NCBI GenBank assembly: GCA_030425385.1 | Contig: JAUIAH010000010.1 | Span: 1 to 64,000, forward strand | Length of the DNA: 64,000 nucleotides | Reading direction: 5' to 3' | Source: Verrucomicrobiia bacterium | GTDB lineage: Bacteria > Verrucomicrobiota > Verrucomicrobiia > Verrucomicrobiales > DEV007 | Shown: piece by piece, positions 34,670-43,600 of the stretch | How positions within the stretch are numbered: the first letter of the stretch is position 1 | Layout: the number at the start of each line of letters is the position of its first letter | The notes under the pieces: generated by a model | Told to the model about the DNA's origin: nothing | What the model saw: only the letters and a program-made list of their open reading frames with translations | Database searches by the model: none | Program-made: the position numbers and the translations under genes

Positions 34670-36007
34670 GAGCTTCACGAGTTGTTTCAGCGATTCAGGC
34701 GCGACCATGGCGTAGAGATTCTGCCCCGGCTCTAACACATCTTCGCCACCGGGAACCACCGCGTGCTTCTCATCAACGAGGGCAACGACCACGGTCCCTG
34801 CAGGCCAATTGATCTCGCGCATGGGCAACCCCACAATCTTGGAGTGAGCAGGCACCGCCATTTCAATGATATCTCCTTCATCGAGATGCTTGAACAAATG
34901 ATAGCGATCTGAGGTCACGTAGCGCACGAGGTCCAACCGCACGGCCTCGCGAGGACTCACAGCCGCCAGAATCCCAAGATGCTCGCCATTGCTACTGATC
35001 GCGTCTGCATAATCCGCTCGATGGATCAATGTCAGGCAATGCTTCGTTCCCAGATTGTGCGCCTGGAGGCACGTCATGACATTATCCTCATCATTCGTAC
35101 TGGCAGCGACAAAGAAATCCGCTTGCCCGACCTGCTCCTCTTCCAACTCCAAGAGCGACGTCGCGTCTGCATTGATCACTCGGGTGTGTTCCAAGCTGTC
35201 TGCCAGGATCTGCGCACGGTCCCGATTCTTCTCAAAGATACGTGTGCGGCAATTCCAGCTCTGTAACATTTGCGCAAGGGAATAGCCGTACTCGCCGCCG
35301 CCAAAGATGACGACATTCTGCGCGCTGGGTGTCTGCCGCTTGGGCTGAAACATCTGGGTGAGATCGCGTAACTTTCGCGGCTCCCCGAAGAGCGTGAGGC
35401 GGTCATCGGCATGCAAGGTGGAGTCCGCGTTGGGAATGAAGCTCTGGCCATCGCGCGTGATCGCAGCGATACGCACGCCGTCAGGCGGCTGCAAGTCACG
35501 AAGGGTCTTGCCGATGACTTTGCTAGAAGGATCCACCTCGATCTGCTGCAATTCAATCTTTCCCCGCGCGATCTCTTCGACAACCACACTAGCAGGATTA
35601 CAAATAAACTTTGCCAATTCAATCGCGGAAAGGCGCTCCGAACTGAAGAGATGGTCGACGTGAAACTCTTGGCGGAAATTAAACATCCACTCTTCGCGTT
35701 GCAGGCTCGGGTGCACGCGGCAGATGGTCTTCTGTGCTCCCAATTGTTTCGCCATGGAACTGCTGACGAGGTTGGCATTGTTACAACTTGTCAGAGCCAA
35801 GAACAGTTCACATTCTCCCACCCCTGACTCCGCCAGAAAACCGGGAGAACAGCCGTCTCCCACCATCACGCGCGCGTCGAGGAGGCCCTCCAATTCTTGG
35901 GCCCGCGATTCATTCTGCTCGATGAGGACAATGTCATGGCCGTCACCACTGAGGCGGAACGCCATGTGGCTCCCGACCTCGCCAGCGCCGATGAGATGGA
36001 TCTTCAT
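34655..36007 (-). CDS. trkA: Trk potassium uptake NAD-binding regulator TrkA
   Basis: A 450-residue cytoplasmic gating subunit of Trk/Ktr potassium channels with the duplicated plan RCK_N, RCK_C, RCK_N, RCK_C. The first Rossmann motif is HLIGAGEVGSHMAFRLSGDG. The second half starts VVIFGGGEYGYSLAQMLQSW, a recognisable but slightly altered nucleotide-binding loop. Acidic ends of strand two (VLIEQNESRA and RIFEKNRDRA) fit NAD(H) binding. Length is normal. The membrane subunit TrkH is not in the window, so it must be encoded elsewhere. Divergent ispG starts about 106 bp away. The C-terminus lies inside the 25-bp repeat that flanks the sigma-kinase module. Confidence 0.93.
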   Translation of the reverse strand: MKIHLIGAGEVGSHMAFRLSGDGHDIVLIEQNESRAQELEGLLDARVMVGDGCSPGFLAESGVGECELFLALTSCNNANLVSSSMAKQLGAQKTICRVHPSLQREEWMFNFRQEFHVDHLFSSERLSAIELAKFICNPASVVVEEIARGKIELQQIEVDPSSKVIGKTLRDLQPPDGVRIAAITRDGQSFIPNADSTLHADDRLTLFGEPRKLRDLTQMFQPKRQTPSAQNVVIFGGGEYGYSLAQMLQSWNCRTRIFEKNRDRAQILADSLEHTRVINADATSLLELEEEQVGQADFFVAASTNDEDNVMTCLQAHNLGTKHCLTLIHRADYADAISSNGEHLGILAAVSPREAVRLDLVRYVTSDRYHLFKHLDEGDIIEMAVPAHSKIVGLPMREINWPAGTVVVALVDEKHAVVPGGEDVLEPGQNLYAMVAPESLKQLVKLVTKK

Positions 36008-36112
36008 AGTAGGGGAAAGGCCACCACGGTGGGGCAGGTTGAGGCGGTTTCCAAGGAAGAATCCGGGGCGGTATCACTGGCATGAAGAGGGGTTGTGTGC
36101 CAAGGAAGGCAT

Positions 36113-37915
36113 ATGGTGGAAACCTCGTCTTTACGCTATTGCCCCAGCCTCTACCGCTACGCGCGCCGGGAGACGCGCGAGGTCATGGTCGGGGATGTCG
36201 GGATCGGCGCCCAGCACCCGATCCGTGTGCAGTCAATGCTCACTTCTGACACTCGCGACACCGAGGGCTGTGTGCGTGAGGCTTTGGGACTGGTAGAGGC
36301 GGGCTGTGAAATCGTCCGCGTGACCGCGCAAACGCGGAAGTATGCGGAGAATCTCGAGCACATCAAGAATGGCCTCCTCAGCCAGGGCTGCGACGTGCCC
36401 TTGGTGGCGGATATCCATTTCAAGCCAGATGCGGCCCTGGAGGCGGCGAAATGGGTGGAGAAGGTCCGCGTGAATCCTGGCAATTATGCCGACAGCAAGA
36501 AGTTTGCGATTCGTGAATACACCGATGCGCAATACGCGGAAGAGTTGGATCGCATTCGCGATCGATTCGTTCCCCTTGTGAAACTCTGTCAGGATCGTGG
36601 TGTGGCCATGCGGATCGGCACCAATCACGGCTCACTCAGTGATCGCATCATGAATCGCTACGGCGATACTCCCTTGGGAATGGTCGAGAGCGCGCTAGAG
36701 TTCGCCCGCATCGCTCGAGATGAGTGTTTCCATCAGTTCGTCTTCTCCATGAAGGCAAGCAATCCCAAGGTGATGATTGAAGCCTACCGTCTCCTCGTCG
36801 CGCGTTTGCGAGAGTTAGGCGATGACTGGCATTATCCCATTCACCTTGGCGTGACTGAAGCGGGCGATGGTGAGGATGGCCGTATCAAGAGCGCCATTGG
36901 GATTGGATCTCTCCTATTGGATGGGATCGGTGACACCATCCGTGTCTCCTTGACAGAGGATGCCGTGCACGAGATTCCCGTGGCGGAGGCGCTCGTGAAG
37001 GTATGTCAGGGTCTCTCAGCGCCGGCTGAGGAGATCCAGGAAGATCCCGAGCCCAGCTACGACCCTTTCAGCTACACGCGGCGTGCCTCCGAGTCTCTCA
37101 GTCGTGATGGTCATGCGATAGGAGGCGGAGAAACTTTTCGCGTTCTCACATCCTCACAGAAATATGATCAGCTCGCGCACAAGCTTGATCAGTTAGGCGA
37201 ATTTCGTCCCGAGATCGTGGCTGACCGTACCGAGATCGTCGCCGTGGATCCTCGCAAGGATGCCGAGATCGCCGCCCTCCGCGTTCGTCCTGATGCCACT
37301 CTGGTGACGGTGAAGGATGGCTTGCCACTGGCGACGCTTCCCGCTTTCCGATTGCTTGCCGCCAAGATCGAGCCACGGCATCCTATCGTCTTGAAAGACA
37401 GCTTGAAGCCTTCTACGGATGCCCAGGCTTCTTTCTTGGAAACCTTACTCCAGGCGAGTGCAGTGATGGGATCTCTGTTAGCTGATGGCATCGGCGACGC
37501 CGTCTTTATCCAGGGAGAAGAGGCCCCGGGCCAGTCCATGCGCCTCTCTTACAATATCCTCCAGGCGGTGGGTGCACGCATCTTCAAGACAGACTACGTG
37601 GCCTGCCCTTCCTGTGGGCGTACCCTGTTCAACCTGCAAGAAACCACCGCGAAGATCCGCGAGGCCACTGGGCACTTGAAAGGCGTGCGCATTGCGATCA
37701 TGGGATGCATCGTCAATGGGCCCGGCGAGATGGCGGATGCGGACTTTGGTTACGTCGGGGGCGCTCCGGGAAAGATCAATCTCTACGTGGGGAAAGAGGC
37801 CGTGAAATTCAATATTCCGCAGGGAGAAGCGGTTCAACGGTTGATTGATTTGATTAAAGAACACGATCGGTGGGTCGAACCTTCTGAGAAAGCCATGACG
37901 GTCGCATCGTCCTGA
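36113..37915 (+). CDS. ispG: 4-hydroxy-3-methylbut-2-enyl diphosphate synthase IspG, long form
   Basis: A 600-residue IspG (GcpE) converting MEcPP to HMBPP in the non-mevalonate isoprenoid pathway. The TIM-barrel domain contains RVQSMLTSDTRDTEGC, VPLVADIHFKPDAAL and KVRVNPGNYAD. The [4Fe-4S] domain contains CPSCGRTLFNLQ and IMGCIVNGPGEMADADFGYV. A middle insert of about 200 residues (about 290-470), found in plants, chlamydiae, Bacteroidota and PVC bacteria, makes it longer than the E. coli enzyme. The ATG at 36113 is supported by AAGGAAGG at 36101-36108; the longer frame from 36095 is not. Electron donors are ferredoxin or flavodoxin, not encoded nearby. Confidence 0.96.
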   Translation: MVETSSLRYCPSLYRYARRETREVMVGDVGIGAQHPIRVQSMLTSDTRDTEGCVREALGLVEAGCEIVRVTAQTRKYAENLEHIKNGLLSQGCDVPLVADIHFKPDAALEAAKWVEKVRVNPGNYADSKKFAIREYTDAQYAEELDRIRDRFVPLVKLCQDRGVAMRIGTNHGSLSDRIMNRYGDTPLGMVESALEFARIARDECFHQFVFSMKASNPKVMIEAYRLLVARLRELGDDWHYPIHLGVTEAGDGEDGRIKSAIGIGSLLLDGIGDTIRVSLTEDAVHEIPVAEALVKVCQGLSAPAEEIQEDPEPSYDPFSYTRRASESLSRDGHAIGGGETFRVLTSSQKYDQLAHKLDQLGEFRPEIVADRTEIVAVDPRKDAEIAALRVRPDATLVTVKDGLPLATLPAFRLLAAKIEPRHPIVLKDSLKPSTDAQASFLETLLQASAVMGSLLADGIGDAVFIQGEEAPGQSMRLSYNILQAVGARIFKTDYVACPSCGRTLFNLQETTAKIREATGHLKGVRIAIMGCIVNGPGEMADADFGYVGGAPGKINLYVGKEAVKFNIPQGEAVQRLIDLIKEHDRWVEPSEKAMTVASS

Positions 37916-37974
37916 CGTTGACAACCACCATTTGCCGCCTCCTCTATGACCACAACAGAACATCCATCCACCTT

Positions 37975-38475
37975 ATGAAACGCAGCCACCGAATCCTGAC
38001 GATCCTCGCCATCCCTGCGATGGCATTCACGTTCCCAGCCTCCGCAGACGAGCCGAAGAAAGAGGCCGCCGCGGAGAAAGCCGCAGACGAAGCCTTCGAT
38101 GTCGAAGTCGTCCTCACGGGCAACGATCAGATCCAATACGACAAGAAAGCCTTCACCGTGGAGTCTGGGAAGAAGGTGAAATTGACCTTCAAGAACATCG
38201 GCAAATTGCCGAAAGCCGCCATGGGACACAACGTGGTAATCCTCAAGAAGGGTGTGAATAAGACTACCTTCGCCACTGCCGCGATCACGGCAGGTCCAGC
38301 CGCTGACTATATCCCAGCTGCTAACAAAGGCGATATCTTGGCCGCCACCAAATTGTTAGGACCCGGCGAGGAACATAGCATTGTCTTCACCGCCCCTGCG
38401 GCTGGCAACTACGATTACCTCTGCACGTTCCCTGGTCATTTCGCGCTCATGAGCGGCGTGATGACTGTCAAGTAA
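37975..38475 (+). CDS. Azurin-like type I copper protein
   Basis: A 166-residue periplasmic cupredoxin. A signal peptide (residues 1-24, ending PASA) is followed by an Ala/Glu/Lys-rich linker and an azurin fold (about 41-166). The copper ligands are in place: His85 in MGHNVV, Cys150 and His155 in CTFPGHFALM, Met159, with the Gly84 carbonyl typical of azurin. It would shuttle electrons, for example to a cytochrome c peroxidase or oxidase. The start is the ATG at 37975, since the signal peptide starts there. It lies 59 bp after ispG and converges with the next gene, overlapping it by 8 bp. Confidence 0.93.
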   Translation: MKRSHRILTILAIPAMAFTFPASADEPKKEAAAEKAADEAFDVEVVLTGNDQIQYDKKAFTVESGKKVKLTFKNIGKLPKAAMGHNVVILKKGVNKTTFATAAITAGPAADYIPAANKGDILAATKLLGPGEEHSIVFTAPAAGNYDYLCTFPGHFALMSGVMTVK

Positions 38476-39457
38476 GGGCACGTTCTAACACATCTCTCAG
38501 CGCTCGTCGCTCGGTTTCTCGAGTGAACAATGGCGCTCTCGACGAGGTGGCCTCCGTGAGCGCACGGACAAAGGCCGCCTCGTTTGCTGCCCGGGTGATC
38601 CTTTCCGCGAGAGCCATTGGGTCGTCCACAGGAAAGAGTCCTGGGTGGCCATCCCCTAGCATCCCCACATTTGGAGAAATGTCTGTTGCCAGGCACGGCA
38701 CGCCAAGGTGAATCGCCTCGCAGAGGGCATTGGCTCCCCCCTCCACTCGGGAGGTATTGAGACACATGTCCGCGCGGGAAAGCGCGTCCAGGGCATCCTC
38801 CGCTGAAAGCCCACCGATCCACCGATAACGGCTATGGCGCGCCTCGGTCGCGCGACGGGCGCGCGCACCCAAACTGTCCTCCTCCGCCTCACCGCAGTGC
38901 GTGATCCGGATGGGCAAGCTCTCTGGAATCTCCGGCAACGCTTCCAGAATGAGTTCAGGTGCCTTGGCCGCCCGCAGATGACTCGGCATGAGAATCTCAA
39001 GATGCTCGCCTCCGTGAGGCCGCCTTTCCGGTAAGTGACTGTCTCCGAGCGATTTCGGAATCACCACGCTCTTCGCGCGATGCTTCTGAGGGATGTCCGC
39101 CAATGAAGCCTCTTGAGCGACCACCAAGGTATGCGCCATCTCCATCGCCTCTTCGACCCTCTCGGCGCGCGGACCGGGAGTCGCGAGATCCGTGTAGAGA
39201 TCGGAACCCGTCAGCACGAGAATGATTGGTCGCCCCGGATTGCCAGCATGAAAGGAGTGGATCGCCTCGAAACTCTTTCGGGCATGGAGAGCCAACATAG
39301 AATTGGCTGACCCGTGATCCACACACAGGGCATCTCCGGGAATGACGCGAACCTTGTGTCCGAGGGCTTCCAAATGCCCTTTGAAACGCCGGGCCGACAC
39401 GGCATTGCCTCGGGAAAATTCTAGTGGGTATGGAATTGCTAGGAGAATCTCAGCCAC
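38468..39457 (-). CDS. SenB-like glycosyltransferase (TIGR04348 type)
   Basis: A 329-residue GT-B glycosyltransferase with the features of the SenB/TIGR04348 group: PYPLEFSRGNAVSARRFKGH at the N-terminus, LHARKSFEAIHSF, VLTGSDLYTDLATPG, and SRVEGGANALCEAIHLGVPC near the C-terminal UDP-sugar site. SenB makes selenosugar in selenoneine synthesis, coupling selenophosphate to a UDP-sugar. Here no senA (ergothioneine-type oxidase) or senC (selenophosphate synthase) is adjacent, so the substrate in this organism is uncertain. The start is a GTG at 39457; no ATG fits. The 39458-39608 leader holds two short hairpins but no recognised element. Confidence 0.72.
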   Translation of the reverse strand: MAEILLAIPYPLEFSRGNAVSARRFKGHLEALGHKVRVIPGDALCVDHGSANSMLALHARKSFEAIHSFHAGNPGRPIILVLTGSDLYTDLATPGPRAERVEEAMEMAHTLVVAQEASLADIPQKHRAKSVVIPKSLGDSHLPERRPHGGEHLEILMPSHLRAAKAPELILEALPEIPESLPIRITHCGEAEEDSLGARARRATEARHSRYRWIGGLSAEDALDALSRADMCLNTSRVEGGANALCEAIHLGVPCLATDISPNVGMLGDGHPGLFPVDDPMALAERITRAANEAAFVRALTEATSSRAPLFTRETERRALRDVLERALT

Positions 39458-39608
39458 GTGGCCTCATGGGTGCAAGTGCCTTGAAAGTCAAGGCCCTGAG
39501 CAGGGACGAAACCGCAAACGGAGTGTTCCCCCCTCCCATTGAAGTGTCGTTCCCCGCCCAGGGAGGACGATAGTTTACAAACGCTATGCTTCAGGATCAA
39601 GCAGGATT

Positions 39609-40484
39609 TTAACTGCGATGTTGCCTAACAAGTGCCCGCCATTCTAACACGCCGGGAAACCGCTCTTCCAGCATGGATGCTCGCTCTCTGAGCTGTGTCT
39701 CTGTCAGGCGTGCTTCTGATCGGGACGCCACGACGACGAGGTTTCCCGATCCCGGAGCCGAGAACGTGTGGACCTGAGCGAAGGCACTCCGCAAGGCCTC
39801 TAGGTCACGCTGAGTCGAGGCATCCCGTTCGATGAGATTGCAGGCCAGGAGGCCCTCCGGCTTGAGATGGCGCTGCAGACCTTCCAGGAAAGCGGTCGTC
39901 TTGAGGCGACGGGTCTTCTCTCCAAGATCCGAGTCCATGGGAGGCACGAGAAACGCATCCATGTAGATGACATCATACGGACCCTGTGGTTCTCGCAGAA
40001 AGACGAACGCGTCTTCCGTGTGAATCGTGGTCCGCGGTCCCCCCATCGTGCCGAAGAACTCGGCCGCTACGGCTACGACAGCAGGATCGATCTCTACGGC
40101 CTCCACCTGGGTCTTCGGGAAATGGTGATTGAGAAACCGCACCATCCCTCCACCTCCCAAACCGACGATGAGCACCCGGTCCTGAGGTTGGCGGAAGAGA
40201 TAGCTGGCAAAGATCGCGCGCGTGTAAGCCAACACGAGCTGTTCAGGGTGGTCGAGATCGATCGCCGACTGGCGCTGCTCCGTCCCATGCTCTCCCACAA
40301 ACATCAAACTGCGAATACCTTCCCGATCGCGGACGCGTATGTGTGAGAACGCCGAACGCGTTTCATGAATAACTGGACCATAGCGCACCTCGAGCCGCCG
40401 TTCCTGAGCACGCGGCCCCCATACCATCGGGGCCGCCACGGCCAGGGCTCCTATGAGGAGAATCAAGGGAACAAGCGATTTCAT
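39609..40484 (-). CDS. Spermidine-synthase-like methyltransferase-fold protein
   Basis: A 291-residue protein with an N-terminal membrane anchor or signal (SLVPLILLIGALAVAAPMVW) and a Rossmann domain of spermidine synthase/class I methyltransferase type: VLIVGLGGGGMVRFLNHHFP for the nucleotide-binding loop, VEAVEIDPAVVAVAAEFFG for the acidic strand end, and YDVIYMDAFLVPP for the catalytic Asp. The aminopropyltransferase tail expected for a true polyamine enzyme is modified, and the anchor argues against that role, so the substrate is unknown. The ATG at 40484 begins the anchor. It lies downstream of the terminator-like hairpin of the large LamG gene and upstream of the SenB-like gene on the same strand, so co-transcription with the latter is possible. 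Confidence 0.78.
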   Translation of the reverse strand: MKSLVPLILLIGALAVAAPMVWGPRAQERRLEVRYGPVIHETRSAFSHIRVRDREGIRSLMFVGEHGTEQRQSAIDLDHPEQLVLAYTRAIFASYLFRQPQDRVLIVGLGGGGMVRFLNHHFPKTQVEAVEIDPAVVAVAAEFFGTMGGPRTTIHTEDAFVFLREPQGPYDVIYMDAFLVPPMDSDLGEKTRRLKTTAFLEGLQRHLKPEGLLACNLIERDASTQRDLEALRSAFAQVHTFSAPGSGNLVVVASRSEARLTETQLRERASMLEERFPGVLEWRALVRQHRS

Positions 40485-40545
40485 TGGTGATTGGGTAGGA
40501 CCAAAGCGAGTGCGATCCATCGCACCACGCTTTCAATTACGCAAA

Positions 40546-40573
40546 CAGGGTTGGCTCTCATGAACCAACCCTG
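40546..40573 (-). terminator. Hairpin, probable terminator after the LamG gene
   Basis: CAGGGTTGG (40546-40554) and CCAACCCTG (40565-40573) form a perfect nine-pair stem with a ten-base loop, about 40 bases after the stop of the LamG gene on the minus strand. A weak T-rich run follows on that strand. Confidence 0.6.
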
Positions 40574-40610
40574 CTTGTCGACTATTGATTGAGAAGGTGT
40601 CAGGCCGTTC

Positions 40611-43600
40611 TTATGGGAGGCTGATGCGGTAGTAACCTTCCTCCGCGCCTACCCTGCCAGCATCATTGTCACTGAAGGTGGCTGGATTGCCATCGCCGTT
40701 GATGGTAGCGACCACCGCCCAGTTCTCCAAATCGGTGGAGAACTCCACGTTGTAGTCTTGACCGGCCTCGGTAGCGATCTCGAATGCGATCGCGCCATCC
40801 GCGGCCAAGGCAACGGCACCAATGACAAGCGCGGTGTCGCCGCCACCGCCGCCACCCTCAATGAAGGTCGCTGCGTTCTCAGCAAAGGCCGACGCGATCT
40901 CGGCATCCGTGAGGGCGCCGTCATAGATCCTGACAAAGCCCACACTCAGCGATCCTGACAAATCTTCATTGACCGTGACGCCATCGCCATCCCACTGAGC
41001 ACCAATGATGATACCGGTGTCCCCGTGGGTATTGAGAACAATGCCTTCCTCAGCATTCGTCAGGCTACCATTCGTGTAGACTCGCGTGGTGCTGCCGTCC
41101 TGCGTGTAGGCAATGTGCGTCCACTGGCCGGCCACTTCTTCTCCAGAGCCCGTGGCGTCATCGCCATCCGTCGCCGTAGGATCCCAGCCGATGTCTGGGC
41201 CATTGCCCCAGTGCCCCACGGCCCCATAGGCATTGTGCGTGCCATGGTTGAAGGACATGTTCGTGCCATCTCCCCCGCCACGACGCCCCCAGGCCACCAC
41301 GGTTTCTTCAGAGGCAATCTCGGGGTTGTAGATCCAGGCTTCGATCGTCCGCGCCCCTGAACCAACGATTCGAAGCGGTGCTGTCGGTCCGATGAGCCAG
41401 TCACCTTCCCCGTCCAGGGTGACCCCTTTGGCCCCATCAATCGTCATGACCATCGGATCTCCTTGTGCCGCGAATTCGCCCCCTAACGTTCCACCATTCG
41501 CCCAACTGGCAAGCGCGCCATCGGCCAATCCGCTCGCATCGAGCTGCACGAGCACATTGGTGGCTACGTCAGGACGATCCGTCGCGTCAATAGGACTTGT
41601 CCCAGCTGCGGACTCTTCACCGTCAGAGAAACCATCGTTGTCACTGTCAGGATCACTGGCCACCGTCCCCGCTGCCAATTCAGCGCCATTGTTCAGACCA
41701 TCGCCATCGGGATCACCGTCGGCGTCTTGACTCAGATCGCCAAAATTCTCTTGCTCCCAGGCATCGGCCAAGCCATCACCATCGGTGTCCGCATCTCCCA
41801 CCGCACGGCCGAATTGCCCGGCTTCCATTTCCCAAGTCGCCGCAATGTCAGCCTCTGACAAGGCACCCTGCCAGATGCGCACTTTGGCGATGGTCATGTC
41901 GCCTCGCAGCCCCGTGGTAACCGTTGTGCCGTCCCCTTCCCGCTGAGCCGCGATAAGGATGCCGTTGCCAGGCGTTGTGTTGAGAACCACGTCTTCCGAG
42001 TTGGAAAGCTCACCATTCGTATACACACGCGTGGTGGATCCATCATAGGTGTAGGTGATGTAGGTCCAAATGTTCGATTCTTCATCGCCATTCCACCCAA
42101 TGTCAGGGGCACCCCAGTGACCCACTGCACCGAAGGTCGCATCTGTCCCGTGATTGAAGGAAACGTTGCCGCCGTCTGGACCGCCACGCTGTGCCCAAGA
42201 AACGACGGTTTCCTCACCTGCCAATTCCGGATTGTGTACCCACGCCTCAATCGTGCGGGCACCACTTCCGGTGATGGTGTTAGGAGAAATAGGGCCTTCA
42301 AAGAAGTCATTGGTCCCATCGAAATCGATTCCATTGACGCCCTCTACCGTGAGGACTTCGGGATCACCTCCCGCCACAAAGGAACCGCCCAACGTGCCAG
42401 CATTGGCCCATTCAGTCACTGCCCCCGGATCTAAGCCGGTGGCGTCAAGATCGACCAATTTCTCCACCGCTACCGGACCGACGTCGATCAGATCACGCCC
42501 AAACTGTTCGGCCTCGCTATTATAACTCTCAGCGATCTCGTCATCGCTCAACGCACTATCATAGATGCGCACCTTAGCGATCGTCATCGTCCCGCGAAGG
42601 TCTCCAGTCACGGTGACGTTGTCGCCCTCACGTTGCGCAGCGACAAGGATGCGATTGCCTCCCGCGGTATTGATCACCACGTCTTCCGAATTGCTCAATT
42701 GCCCATTCGTATACACGCGCGTGGTCGCCCCATCATAGGTATAGGTGACATGGGTCCAAATGTTCTCCTCCTGTTGACCATTCCAACCGATGTCTGGTGA
42801 TCCCCAATGGCCTACCGCGCCGAAGTCCGCATTGGTTCCATGATTGAAGGAAGCATTGGTGCCGTCTCCGCCACCGCGACGGGACCAGGAGACCACGGTT
42901 TCTTCACCAAGGATCTCTGGATTGTGCACCCAAGCCTCGACGGTTCGTGCGCTCCGTCCTTCAATCTTCGGAACCGATTCGGGTCCCTCGAAATAAGCAA
43001 ACCCATCAAAGTCGACCCCATTCACACCGTCAACGGTGATCACTCCGGGGCCGCCATCGGCGACGAAGTCTCCTGTCAACGTCCCCGTGTTCTCCCATAC
43101 AGCCAATTCGCCCACAGGGAGACTGGTCGCATCCAACGATACTAACAGTTCCGCTGAGGTGATTGGGAAATCGGTCACGTCCAGCGGATCGGTATTACCA
43201 TCGCGCTCCTCGAGATCCGTGTATCCGTCGCCGTCTGTATCCGCCAAGCGAGGATTGGTTCCAGCCGCTTCCTCATCGGTATTGCTAATAGAGTCCCCAT
43301 CCGGGTCACCCGAGCCCGTTTGACTGAGATCTCCAAAGACGTTCAATTCCCAGAGATCCGAAAGCCCATCGTTATCACTGTCTCCAGCAATGATGGGGTC
43401 ACGCCCAAATACGGATGCGTCTTGATTATAAGCTGAAAGAATCTCTTCATCGCTCAAGGCGCGATCAAATACCTTCGCCGTGGCAATGGTCATGATGCCT
43501 TTCAACGCATCGATCTGTGTGCCATCAGCTTCATTCTGATTGCCCACCACGATAGGAAGCGGATCTCCACCCGTTGACTCTGCCCACGTGTTTAGAGCTC

